A stretch of DNA of 64,000 nucleotides, from NCBI GenBank assembly GCA_016715465.1, contig JADKAA010000029.1, forward strand, positions 992,001-1,056,000, written 5' to 3'. The position numbers were made by a program, and so were the translations under genes. The number at the start of each line of letters is the position of its first letter. Position 1 is the first letter of the stretch. This DNA comes from Saprospiraceae bacterium (GTDB taxonomy: Bacteria > Bacteroidota > Bacteroidia > Chitinophagales > Saprospiraceae). Shown in pieces: positions 1 through 7,798 of this stretch. The notes beneath the pieces were generated by a model. The model saw only the letters and a program-made list of their open reading frames with translations, did not search any database and was not told the DNA's origin.

Positions 1-1204
1 GCACAGAATAACTGTTACGACATTTTTTTGTGCCCCCTTTCGCTATTAAAGTAATTTCATATGTCCCAGCTGAGGTAAATATATATTGAGCATTAAAGTC
101 TGTACTAAATTCGACCCCATTTATCAACCAGGAAAATTCAGTGGCATTTGTGCTTTGATTTTGAAATGACATTTCTTTGCCAACAACAATGTCAAATGAA
201 TCAGGCACAAAAAAACTGGCAACGGCTTCTGTACAGGGTGTTTCACAAATAATGGAAGACAAGAGTGGAAATCTTGAATTTTTGATGAAATAATGCATGC
301 GTTCTGCCTGACCTAATGTAAAGCCCATTCTGCATTTTCGATTGCTATAATCCAGATAATTCCAGTTGATATCTGAAGTGTCTTTTGTAAATCCAGAAAT
401 TGCATCGGTCGAACATGAATTGATGACTGCTTCACAATACCCGGGGTCGGCCGTAGAACCATCAGGCGGTGTGTCGCAAACCTTATCCCCATCTTCATTA
501 CAATTCTGGTTATTACACCCTCCCTCAAAGGTATGATACAAGCCAAGATAATGTCCCATTTCATGCACAAGCGTTGAGTGGGCTCCCCCAAATTGGTTTT
601 TAATTACAGACGAAACAACCACAATTCCATCATCTATACTCCCATGATTAAAAGGAAGATAAGCGTATCCTGCCACGCCTCCTCCATTGATGGAATTCAC
701 AACATAGATGTTGATGCAATGTAAAGGATCCCAGTTGATCAATCTTTTCAATTGATCGTCTCTGGAAATATTAACATCTGTCAGTGGAGACTCAACCCTG
801 TTAATCCCGGAACTACTATTCCCTTTATCATCCTGTTGAGCAAGGCAAAAATGAAGAGCAGCACTTTCTCCTCCACTTCTGTAGTATATACCTTTGTTTG
901 AAAAAGCATCATTCAAAAGTTGAATTGCAACCTTCACTTCATCATCGGTCACTTGTCCGATTGAACCTTGATGGATGATATGGAAAACAATTGGTAGTGT
1001 TTTTTCTTCCAGAGTGCGGCTAACAAGAGCATTCTTTCCATGTAAAAAATTTTCTTCTGATCTTTCCCGCAATGATATTAATGATTGGTTATCCTGTTCA
1101 ATTTGATGCCAATATCGCTTATGACCACATTCTTCCTGGCCTTTTACCATTAATGGCCATGCAACGCCAATGACAAGCCAAAAAATGCATAGAAAATTTT
1201 TCAT
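1..1204 (-). CDS. Secreted M43 (pappalysin-type) zinc metalloprotease with PKD-like domain, 3' end cut by window edge
   Basis: The reading frame is open from the ATG at 1204 to the left edge, giving 401 visible codons. The protein starts with a Sec signal peptide (MKNFLCIFWLVIG...). Residues 214-224 read HEMGHYLGLYH, the HExxHxxGxxH zinc site of metzincins. A cysteine and aspartate rich segment follows (CNEDGDKVCDTPPD), typical of the M43B/pappalysin family. A PKD-like domain begins at about residue 320 (SFFVPDSFDIVVG..., then AGTYEITLIAKGG). The expected role is an exported protease acting on extracellular protein; the missing C-terminus probably carries more PKD modules or an anchor. Oddity: the family Met-turn (N-x-M-D-Y) reads NYLDYS here, with Leu in place of Met. 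It is transcribed divergently from the next gene. Confidence 0.88.
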   Translation of the reverse strand, partial: MKNFLCIFWLVIGVAWPLMVKGQEECGHKRYWHQIEQDNQSLISLRERSEENFLHGKNALVSRTLEEKTLPIVFHIIHQGSIGQVTDDEVKVAIQLLNDAFSNKGIYYRSGGESAALHFCLAQQDDKGNSSSGINRVESPLTDVNISRDDQLKRLINWDPLHCINIYVVNSINGGGVAGYAYLPFNHGSIDDGIVVVSSVIKNQFGGAHSTLVHEMGHYLGLYHTFEGGCNNQNCNEDGDKVCDTPPDGSTADPGYCEAVINSCSTDAISGFTKDTSDINWNYLDYSNRKCRMGFTLGQAERMHYFIKNSRFPLLSSIICETPCTEAVASFFVPDSFDIVVGKEMSFQNQSTNATEFSWLINGVEFSTDFNAQYIFTSAGTYEITLIAKGGTKKCRNSYSV

Positions 1205-1419
1205 TTTGGAACCAATGTTTTCGGATCTTAAATTCAAATATACGAAATAGATTTAAAGTCTATTATTACGAAATCAGAATTATTAATTTGCATAATACAT
1301 AAATTATAACTTTTGTTTTGAAATTAGATAATTATACAAATTTAAATGCGAAGTGAATAATAAAAATCAACCTTACTTTTTATACAATGCGCACATTTTC
1401 AATAATTTAATACTAAACT

Positions 1420-1451
1420 ATTGACAATAAATGAAAAACGGAGTAAATTTG
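1420..1451 (+). promoter_or_regulatory. Bacteroidota-type promoter for the thioredoxin-dockerin gene
   Basis: A TTG at 1421-1423 is followed after 20 bases by TAAATTTG at 1444-1451, matching the TTG-(19-21)-TAnnTTTG consensus of Bacteroidota sigma factors. The ATG follows at 1483, leaving a leader of about 25 bases. Confidence 0.65.
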
Positions 1452-1482
1452 TGGTTTACGTTTATTATGCAATTTTTGAGCA

Positions 1483-2490
1483 ATGAAAAACATTATACCG
1501 TTTCTTCTAATTTTTACGCATCAATTTTCGTTTGCCCAACTGGCTCCGGATTTTACCGTCACCGACACCGACAACCAGGTTCATAAGTTGTATGACGACT
1601 ATCTCAATCAGGGCAAGGTCGTTGTGCTCAAAGTCTTTTTTGTGAATTGTCCCCCCTGTAACGCCATTGCCACAGCGGTTCAACAGAAATATGTGGACTG
1701 GGGCAGCGGCAACGGAAATGTGCAGTTCATTGAAATGACCAATAAAATTGGCGATACCAACCCATACGTCATTGGCTACAAAAATATGCACGGCCTTACT
1801 TTTCCCAGCATAAGTGCGGATGGTGGTGCCCTAAATGCCATCATACCCTATACCAACGGAACCTTTGGACTTTGGTCAGGAACGCCGCTCTTTGCGGTCA
1901 TTGCACCCAATAAAACGGTACACTATGATGTACTCTTTAGTAACCTGAGTGCAGTGATTGAACTTGCCGGAGGGTCGATGGCTGCACCCCCCACTTCAGT
2001 CAATCTTAACGTAGCCTTTGCAGGCCCATCTTTACCGGCGGGCGTAAGCTACTGGCTTAAAAGTGCCACAGTGGCTGGCCCCACCTACAACATAACACAG
2101 CTCACCAATGGAACACACCAGTTTTCCTATCCGTCTGCTACTTTTCCGGAATTGCAAAATCCCATCATCGAAATAGTATCCACTGCAAACGCGGGCAGCA
2201 CGCTGCTGACTGTCACCGATCTGGTAAACATCAGAAACCATATCCTGGGCAGTCAGCGTTTTACGAATGAATCCCAAAAAATAGCTTCTGATGTCAATTC
2301 ATCGGGTACGATATCGGTTACGGATCTGGTATTGATCCAAAAAGTTATTGCCGGCCTGCTCACCCAGTTTCCCAATAATACCCCGTCCTACAAACTTATT
2401 CCGGCTTCGATACCGCTCATTGTGCCACAAGGCGGAGGCGGTACCGTTACCGTGCAGGGCGAGCTCATCAAGATGGGCAATGTGAAGTAA
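1483..2490 (+). CDS. Secreted thioredoxin-like protein with C-terminal dockerin-like domain
   Basis: This 335-residue protein has a signal peptide (about residues 1-19). A thioredoxin/AhpC-TSA-like fold follows, whose redox motif is C56-P-P-C59 in the context VNCPPCN after the strand VVVLKVFF. After a beta-rich linker, residues of about 245-290 form a dockerin type I-like pair (TVTDLVNIRNHILG and DVNSSGTISVTDLVLIQKVI), with the D-x-N-x-x-G calcium-loop pattern. The tail is Gly rich. A role in extracytoplasmic disulfide chemistry is inferred from the CPPC motif. The dockerin-like module more probably serves attachment or stabilisation, because no cohesin partner is seen nearby. The stop codon directly abuts the convergent tex gene (0 bp gap). 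Confidence 0.82.
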   Translation: MKNIIPFLLIFTHQFSFAQLAPDFTVTDTDNQVHKLYDDYLNQGKVVVLKVFFVNCPPCNAIATAVQQKYVDWGSGNGNVQFIEMTNKIGDTNPYVIGYKNMHGLTFPSISADGGALNAIIPYTNGTFGLWSGTPLFAVIAPNKTVHYDVLFSNLSAVIELAGGSMAAPPTSVNLNVAFAGPSLPAGVSYWLKSATVAGPTYNITQLTNGTHQFSYPSATFPELQNPIIEIVSTANAGSTLLTVTDLVNIRNHILGSQRFTNESQKIASDVNSSGTISVTDLVLIQKVIAGLLTQFPNNTPSYKLIPASIPLIVPQGGGGTVTVQGELIKMGNVK

Positions 2491-4608
2491 TCAAAGCAAT
2501 GACAAATTGATGCGTTTTCTGGCCACATCGACTTCTGTGACCCGGACACGCAATTCCTGCTGAAGTTTTAAGACTTCTGATGGTGACTTGATAAATTTTT
2601 TGGTGATCTGCGAAATATGCAATAAGCCATCCTGCTTAACGCCAATATCCACAAAAGCACCAAAAGCAGTGAGGTTGGTCACAATACCAGGCAACAACAT
2701 GCCGGGTTTCACATCCTCAATCGACTGCACCGTATCATCAAAATTAAATGCTTTTGCCTCCCCCCTGGGGTCCAGTCCCGGCTTTTCGAGTTCCGCCATA
2801 ATATCTGTCAGGGTAGGCATACCGGTTTTTTCCGTAATATAGTTTTTCAAGACAATCTTTTGTCTTAATTCCCGGCTTGCAATGAGGGCGTCAACAGTGA
2901 CATTCAGGTCGTTGGCCATTTTCTCTACCACAGGGTAAGATTCAGGATGTACCCCCGTATTGTCAAGGGCATTTTCTGCACCGCGGATTCGAAGAAAGCC
3001 GGCACATTGTTCATATGCCTTGGCACCCAGCCTCGGCACTTCCAATAATTGTGCCCTGGAATTAAAACCACCTCTTTCTGACCGGTAATTTACAATGTTC
3101 TGCGACATCACCGGTCCAAGACCCGATATATACGTAAGCAAATGTTTACTTGCCGTATTGAGGTTGACCCCCACCCGGTTTACACAGGACATTACCGTCT
3201 CATCAAGTGATTCGCGCAACAGGCTCTGGTCTACATCGTGCTGGTATTGGCCGACGCCAATTGATTTTGGGTCTATCTTTACCAATTCTGCCAGCGGATC
3301 CATCAGCCTTCTGCCAATGGATATGGCACCCCGTACTGTCACATCCTTATCAGGAAATTCTTCCCGCGCCACGTCTGAAGCAGAGTAAATGGAGGCGCCG
3401 CTTTCACTCACCACAAATACCATCGGTTTTCGGTCAAAGGGTATGGCATCCACCAGTTCTTTGGTCTCCCGGGATGCCGTGCCATTTCCTATGGCGATGG
3501 ATTCAATATTATACTTATCAACCAATGCCCTAATGGTGGCCATGGCTTCATCTCTTTGGTATTGCGGTGGGTGTGGAAATATGGTGGTATTGTGAATCAA
3601 AGCTCCCCTTGCATCCAGACAAACTACTTTACAACCAGTGCGGAAGCCAGGATCCAGGGCAAGCGTTGCTTTTTGACCCAAAGGGGGCGCCAACAACAAT
3701 TGGCGAAGATTATCCGTAAAAATACGGATGGCTTCCGCATCGGCTTTCTCCTTATACTCTGAACGAATGAGGTTTTCAATCGAAGGAAGGATGAGTCGCT
3801 TGTAGCTGTCTGCTATGGCTTCCCGAAGTTGGTCTGCCGCCTCGCCCTGACTGAAAATGATTTTACGATCTAACCATTCCAGTGCCCGTTCGGCATCAAT
3901 ATCTACAAAAACCCGTAGCAAACCCTCCAGTTCTCCCCTCATCATGGCCAGATAACGATGAGACGGACATCGATTGAGCGGTTCAGAAAATTCAAAATAA
4001 TCCTTATAGGTGATAGCCTCTTCTGCCTTGGCTTTTACTACTTTGGAAGAAATGACGGCATGTTTCCTGAAAATGGTTCGGAAATATTCCCGGTAGGTTT
4101 CCTCTTCATTGATGCCTTCGGCAATTATATCTCTTGCACCCTGCAATGCGTCTTCAGGGTTTGGCACATTTTCATTTACATAACTTTCCGCAGCTTTAAC
4201 TATGTTGCGTTCCTTTTGGGCCAGAATGAGTTGTGCCAATGGCTCCAGCCCTTTTTCACGGGCCATATCGGCCCTGGTCTTGCGCTTCTTTTTATAAGGA
4301 AGATATAAATCCTCCAATTCGTTGGTATCAAAACAGGTCTCAATGCGATGACGCAACTCCGGGGTAAGTTTGCCCTGGCTTTCAATGGCTTCGAGTATGG
4401 TCTTGCGACGGGCATCCAGGTCTTCCAGTTTTTTGTAAAGACGCGCAATGTCTGCAATCTGCACCTCATCAAGGTTTGCCGTGACTTCCTTGCGGTATCG
4501 GGATATAAAGGGAATGGTTGCGCCACTGTCCAGTAGTGCCATCGTAGCTTTTACCTGAACCTCCCTGATACCCAGCGCATTGGCGATGTATTGAATATAA
4601 ACTTCCAT
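2491..4608 (-). CDS. tex: Tex-like RNA-binding transcription accessory protein
   Basis: About 705 residues, the normal Tex/YhgF length. The N-terminal Tex domain contains TIPFISRYRKE. A YqgF/RNase H-like domain lies in the middle (LALDPGFRTGCKVV, IAIGNGTASRETKE), followed by helix-hairpin-helix repeats (LNTASKHLLTYISGLG). A C-terminal S1 domain contains GIVTNLTAFGAFVDIGV and DGLLHIS. Tex proteins bind nucleic acid and affect transcription and RNA turnover in the cytoplasm. I place the start at ATG 4608 (MEVYIQYIANALGI), which matches family N-termini. A TTG three codons upstream is in frame but lies inside a TATCTTTG promoter box, so it is unlikely to be the start. Confidence 0.93.
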   Translation of the reverse strand: MEVYIQYIANALGIREVQVKATMALLDSGATIPFISRYRKEVTANLDEVQIADIARLYKKLEDLDARRKTILEAIESQGKLTPELRHRIETCFDTNELEDLYLPYKKKRKTRADMAREKGLEPLAQLILAQKERNIVKAAESYVNENVPNPEDALQGARDIIAEGINEEETYREYFRTIFRKHAVISSKVVKAKAEEAITYKDYFEFSEPLNRCPSHRYLAMMRGELEGLLRVFVDIDAERALEWLDRKIIFSQGEAADQLREAIADSYKRLILPSIENLIRSEYKEKADAEAIRIFTDNLRQLLLAPPLGQKATLALDPGFRTGCKVVCLDARGALIHNTTIFPHPPQYQRDEAMATIRALVDKYNIESIAIGNGTASRETKELVDAIPFDRKPMVFVVSESGASIYSASDVAREEFPDKDVTVRGAISIGRRLMDPLAELVKIDPKSIGVGQYQHDVDQSLLRESLDETVMSCVNRVGVNLNTASKHLLTYISGLGPVMSQNIVNYRSERGGFNSRAQLLEVPRLGAKAYEQCAGFLRIRGAENALDNTGVHPESYPVVEKMANDLNVTVDALIASRELRQKIVLKNYITEKTGMPTLTDIMAELEKPGLDPRGEAKAFNFDDTVQSIEDVKPGMLLPGIVTNLTAFGAFVDIGVKQDGLLHISQITKKFIKSPSEVLKLQQELRVRVTEVDVARKRINLSLL

Positions 4609-4614
4609 AGACCG

Positions 4615-4622
4615 CAAAGATA
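4615..4622 (-). promoter_or_regulatory. -7 promoter box of tex
   Basis: Read on the minus strand, 4622-4615 is TATCTTTG (TAnnTTTG). It ends six bases before the tex ATG, which implies a very short or absent leader. The upstream TTG is at a poor spacing (about 16 bases). Confidence 0.4.
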
Positions 4623-4715
4623 AAAAGTTTTATCAGCGCAAAAAATGTAAGTCAGGACCATCCTTTTTTCATGGAGCCTTTTGACCCAATACAGCAAAAA
4701 TTTGCCCCAATTGTG

Positions 4716-4723
4716 TATCTTTG
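4716..4723 (+). promoter_or_regulatory. -7 promoter box of the small membrane protein gene
   Basis: TATCTTTG matches TAnnTTTG. No TTG sits at the expected upstream distance. The first ATG downstream (4729) is only six bases from the box. Confidence 0.4.
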
Positions 4724-4728
4724 AAGTT

Positions 4729-4761
4729 ATGAAACTAAGCTTTAAAATCTCAGGGAAATGA
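4729..4761 (+). other. Possible 10-codon leader ORF coupled to the next gene
   Basis: ATG at 4729 opens a 10-codon frame (MKLSFKISGK) whose TGA overlaps the ATG of the following gene as ATGA (4758-4761). It begins about where transcription from the 4716 box would start. Translation is inferred only from this geometry. Confidence 0.25.
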
Positions 4762-5222
4762 AATGGAAGTGGTTTGCGGAAATTGTATTTTTGGCTATTG
4801 CCATTGCTTTGGCGGTTGCCGTTATGCGACCCATCCACGATTACTTTGGCCATAATTTTGACTATTATGTTTCCAACTACATTTTCATTGTACTTTTTCT
4901 CACCTATAGCAGATATTTATTCCTGCTGAAGTATACCCCCTTTTCGCATAACCTTTGGATCAAATTGATCATGCTGTTCGCCAGTATTCCACTCTTGCTA
5001 TGGCTCGTGGATGACACCTATGATTTCCGTCGCATCCTCGATGAAACAGGCCTTGAACCTTTAATCAACAGCACCAACCTCGATACCAAACTCAACATCG
5101 CCAAATACACAAAATACGAATATCTTTTTTTTAGTACCGGAGCCATCATCACCCTCATCATGCTCCCCTTCCGCATGATGGTGTCGATATGGAGGGTGAA
5201 GAATAATAAGAATGGGGTTTGA
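4758..5222 (+). CDS. Small multi-pass membrane protein of unknown function
   Basis: 154 residues. Hydrophobic segments lie at about 5-24, 41-58, 69-86 and 125-145, suggesting four membrane spans with a polar loop between spans three and four (VDDTYDFRRILDETG...). The C-terminus is basic (WRVKNNKNG). I recognise no family. It is divergent from tex and shares a compact promoter region with it. The start ATG overlaps the stop of a possible 10-codon leader ORF. A start at 4758 gives a first span beginning right after MKWKW, which is normal for an inner membrane protein. Confidence 0.75.
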   Translation: MKWKWFAEIVFLAIAIALAVAVMRPIHDYFGHNFDYYVSNYIFIVLFLTYSRYLFLLKYTPFSHNLWIKLIMLFASIPLLLWLVDDTYDFRRILDETGLEPLINSTNLDTKLNIAKYTKYEYLFFSTGAIITLIMLPFRMMVSIWRVKNNKNGV

Positions 5223-5231
5223 TGTATGGGT

Positions 5232-5309
5232 GTTCAAATGTTCAAATGTTCAAATGTTCAAATGTTCAGATGTTCAGATGTTCAGATGTTCAAATGTTCA
5301 GATGTTCAG
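5232..5309 (+). repeat. Tandem 8-bp microsatellite (GTTCAAAT / GTTCAGAT)
   Basis: Nine full copies plus a partial copy of GTTCAAAT or GTTCAGAT run head to tail. The two variants are partly segregated (four AAAT first, then mainly AGAT). The last copy runs into the palindromic element at 5309-5338. Confidence 0.9.
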
Positions 5310-5338
5310 GCCTGTCTGACTGGCGTCAGCCAGGCAGA
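5309..5338 (+). repeat. GA-flanked palindromic mini-element, copy 1
   Basis: The core at 5311-5336 has arms TCTGACTGGC and GCCAGGCAGA. It shares the start CCTGTCT and the centre ACTGGCG with copies at 9325, 51585 and 52034. Relative to those, the TCTA..TAGA pair is changed to TCTG..CAGA on both arms. It interrupts the 8-bp microsatellite. Confidence 0.75.
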
Positions 5339-5403
5339 TGTTTGTTAACGCTGATTGCGTCTAGCCCTTTTTTGGTACTGGAGCGATAACGGCTAGTTTT
5401 AAT

Positions 5404-5496
5404 TACTAAATCACAATTCCTCATTCAAAAATCCTAATTCCTAATTCCAATTCCTAAATCCAATTCCTAAATCCTAATTCCTAAATCCTAATTCAA
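5404..5496 (+). repeat. Degenerate AT-rich tandem repeat (ATTCCTAAATCC type)
   Basis: Short units of about 12-13 bases (AATTCCTAAATCC, AATTCCTAATTCC) follow each other imperfectly right up to the ATG at 5497. A shorter tract with the same words lies at about 20188-20225. Confidence 0.6.
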
Positions 5497-5838
5497 ATGT
5501 CTTTAATAGCAGAATTCAACGACTACCGAAAAAAAATGCACGACCGCATCCTTGTTCAGGACAACATTGTGCTGAAGCGGTTTTTTAGTTTAGACAACCA
5601 GGCTTATCAGGATGGTGCACTTACGGAAAAAACAAAGGAACTTTTGGGCCTTGTGGCGTCCATGGTGCTGAGGTGTGATGACTGCATCAAATACCACCTG
5701 GGCACCTGTCACGAACTTGGGGTAACTACGGCCGAAGTGTACGAAGTGTTTTCCATTGCCAACCTGGTTGGAGGCAGCATTTGTATTCCGCATACCAGGA
5801 GGGCGGCTGAGTATTGGGCCGAGTTGATGAAGCAATAA
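5497..5838 (+). CDS. Carboxymuconolactone decarboxylase / AhpD-like protein
   Basis: 113 residues, the size of single-domain CMD proteins. The signature is C60-D-D-C63 with H67 (MVLRCDDCIKYHLGTC), the CxxCxxxH site of AhpD-like peroxidase partners, followed by helices (TTAEVYEVFSIANLVGGSICIPHTRRAAEYW). Cytoplasmic. A redox or antioxidant role is likely; true decarboxylase activity is not implied because the CxxC subgroup is redox active. The gene sits 6 bp upstream of the following exported-protein gene and may be co-transcribed with it. No Shine-Dalgarno is visible; the leader is the AT-rich repeat tract. Confidence 0.88.
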   Translation: MSLIAEFNDYRKKMHDRILVQDNIVLKRFFSLDNQAYQDGALTEKTKELLGLVASMVLRCDDCIKYHLGTCHELGVTTAEVYEVFSIANLVGGSICIPHTRRAAEYWAELMKQ

Positions 5839-5844
5839 TCCAGA

Positions 5845-7797
5845 ATGTCCAGAAATTTTTTCCTTCTATTACTGCTTTGTGTTAAGCTGACCCTTTACGG
5901 TCAACACCACGAGATTAGTGCAAAGCTTTTGCCACAAAATATCATTGAGGGAAAAGTGGTTTACCGATTATTTGGGACTTCTTCCCCACTGAAACTAAAA
6001 CTTACGGCCAATGGATATGCCAATGCGAATACCATGCTGGCAGATTCATTGCTCAATGATTGTAACACAGGGCTGCATTTTTCCAAAGAAAATGAGCGCG
6101 GGAAATACGAAATGCTGGAATGGAAAATAAATGGCGAAGTGGTAACTCCTGAATACAATGAAACAAAGGAAATTGCCACCTTCTCCTTTACGAAAGCGAT
6201 CAACGAACTCACCCTGGAATGCAATTACCTACTTAAATTACCGGCACTTTTTAATGACCTTGGATACAGCAATGGCTACACCATGCTTACGCATTGGTTT
6301 CCCGAAGTATTGAATACACATTCAGATTTGACCGAAGTTTCTATTACCCTGCCCGATTCGATAGCGGTCTTCACTACGGTTGCCCATAAAACCATGAAAG
6401 GAGATGGCCATTATACCATTGCGTATCAGGATACCATGCCAATCAATTCAATACTAATCTCCAGTTTACATGCAGATACCATCCAGGTGGAATCCAAATC
6501 CGGAAAGGAATACACCATGATCTTAAAACCTGGAGCCCGTCAGATAAGTGAAAGTAAACTTAGTGAATTTCTACGAGTGGTAGACCTCAACGCAAAATAT
6601 CAACAGGGAAAAACCAACTACCTCATCGACGACAAACCAATTAAAAAATTGCATGGCATAACCATGATGCCGCATAGCCTAATAAAAAGAAAACCCCGTT
6701 CCATTTATCCGGTTTACCGGTACACCGACAAAGGCAACCACATGGTAGGCTTGTATTACTCCAACATGTTTAAAGCCGGACAAAAAGTACACGTCATCCT
6801 CAATCCGCATTTTTCATTCAAAAATGATTTTACCTGGAGACTGGCCGTGGGGGGCAACTATATCACCAAAAAAAGTAAAATAACCCTTATTACCCCTTCG
6901 CTCACCTACAGCAAGTTCCATTATTTTACCAACGAAAAAGACAACTACACCCTTGCCTATCACCGAATCAGCCCTTCTCTTCGGTTAAAATTTAAAGGAA
7001 GAAAATGGCTTAACTTCAACTACGTGCACATTTTGGAGCGAAATGCCTTGTATACTGCGGAAGGCATTGAATTCAATACCCTGCCCTCCAGCTTATATCG
7101 TCTGGCTTTCCAACAGGAGTCCAGAAAGCCCCTTTCCAATTTGGTTTGGTGGACCGAACTCGACCACCTCAGGTACAAAACAGTGTTAGGAGAGGAAAAA
7201 ATGTTTACCAAATTCACTACCTCCATAAAAAATTCATGGAAAATCAGTACCAAAAAAAATTTCCAGCTAAGGCTATTCGCAGCCTATTTTTTACAAAATG
7301 ATGGACGTGAAAGCAGCAACTTCAGCGACTTCATCACCAAGGGAAGCATAGCCTTGATTCATCAGGGGCAAAATGATTATGCCTATGACGAGTTGTTTGT
7401 GGCCCGCAAAAATCAGGATGGTATTTTTGACAACCAGGTGAGTTCAAAAGGGGGTGGTTTTAAAAATGCACCGGCAAATACTTCTTCCCTCGGAGAGAGT
7501 AACGACTTTGCTTACGCCATAAACTGTACCTGGGATTTTTTTGCACCGGCCCATGACACGCGCGCCTTCGTCTTTGGTGACTGGGGCGGTTATCGCCAAT
7601 GGCAGGGTGATGCCTGGAAAATGAAAAACCTTTACAGTGCAGGCCTCGGTTTCACCCTTAAGGATAAGATCACGTTTTACCTGCCTTTAATAAACCACGC
7701 AGACATCAATCAAAACTACAGAGACAATGACCTCGGCTTTTTGAAGCGGTGGAGTTTTCAATTTTTATTCAAAGATTATTATTCAGGAAGAAATTAA
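5845..7797 (+). CDS. Exported protein with M1-peptidase-like N-terminal domain and barrel-like C-terminus, no catalytic motif
   Basis: 650 residues with a signal peptide (MSRNFFLLLLLCVKLTLYGQ). Residues of about 20-230 are beta rich and resemble the N-terminal saddle domain of M1 aminopeptidases (YTMLTHWFPEV, then alternating strands such as EVSITLPDSIAVFTTV). No HExxH zinc site follows. From about residue 290 the sequence alternates short aromatic-ending strands (NHMVGLYYSNMF, FTWRLAVGGNYI, WSFQFLFKDYY), as expected of an outer-membrane beta-barrel. The best reading is an outer-membrane protein related to barrel-fused M1 proteins that has lost, or never had, the catalytic part. The function is unknown. 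It lies two bases upstream of fumarylacetoacetase, so they probably share a transcript. Confidence 0.6.
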   Translation: MSRNFFLLLLLCVKLTLYGQHHEISAKLLPQNIIEGKVVYRLFGTSSPLKLKLTANGYANANTMLADSLLNDCNTGLHFSKENERGKYEMLEWKINGEVVTPEYNETKEIATFSFTKAINELTLECNYLLKLPALFNDLGYSNGYTMLTHWFPEVLNTHSDLTEVSITLPDSIAVFTTVAHKTMKGDGHYTIAYQDTMPINSILISSLHADTIQVESKSGKEYTMILKPGARQISESKLSEFLRVVDLNAKYQQGKTNYLIDDKPIKKLHGITMMPHSLIKRKPRSIYPVYRYTDKGNHMVGLYYSNMFKAGQKVHVILNPHFSFKNDFTWRLAVGGNYITKKSKITLITPSLTYSKFHYFTNEKDNYTLAYHRISPSLRLKFKGRKWLNFNYVHILERNALYTAEGIEFNTLPSSLYRLAFQQESRKPLSNLVWWTELDHLRYKTVLGEEKMFTKFTTSIKNSWKISTKKNFQLRLFAAYFLQNDGRESSNFSDFITKGSIALIHQGQNDYAYDELFVARKNQDGIFDNQVSSKGGGFKNAPANTSSLGESNDFAYAINCTWDFFAPAHDTRAFVFGDWGGYRQWQGDAWKMKNLYSAGLGFTLKDKITFYLPLINHADINQNYRDNDLGFLKRWSFQFLFKDYYSGRN

Positions 7798-7798
7798 C

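Noticed and set aside
1235..1242. TATATTTG box (minus strand) as the promoter of the M43 protease
   Set aside because: The -7 consensus is met but no TTG lies at the right distance; kept out of the feature list as too weak.
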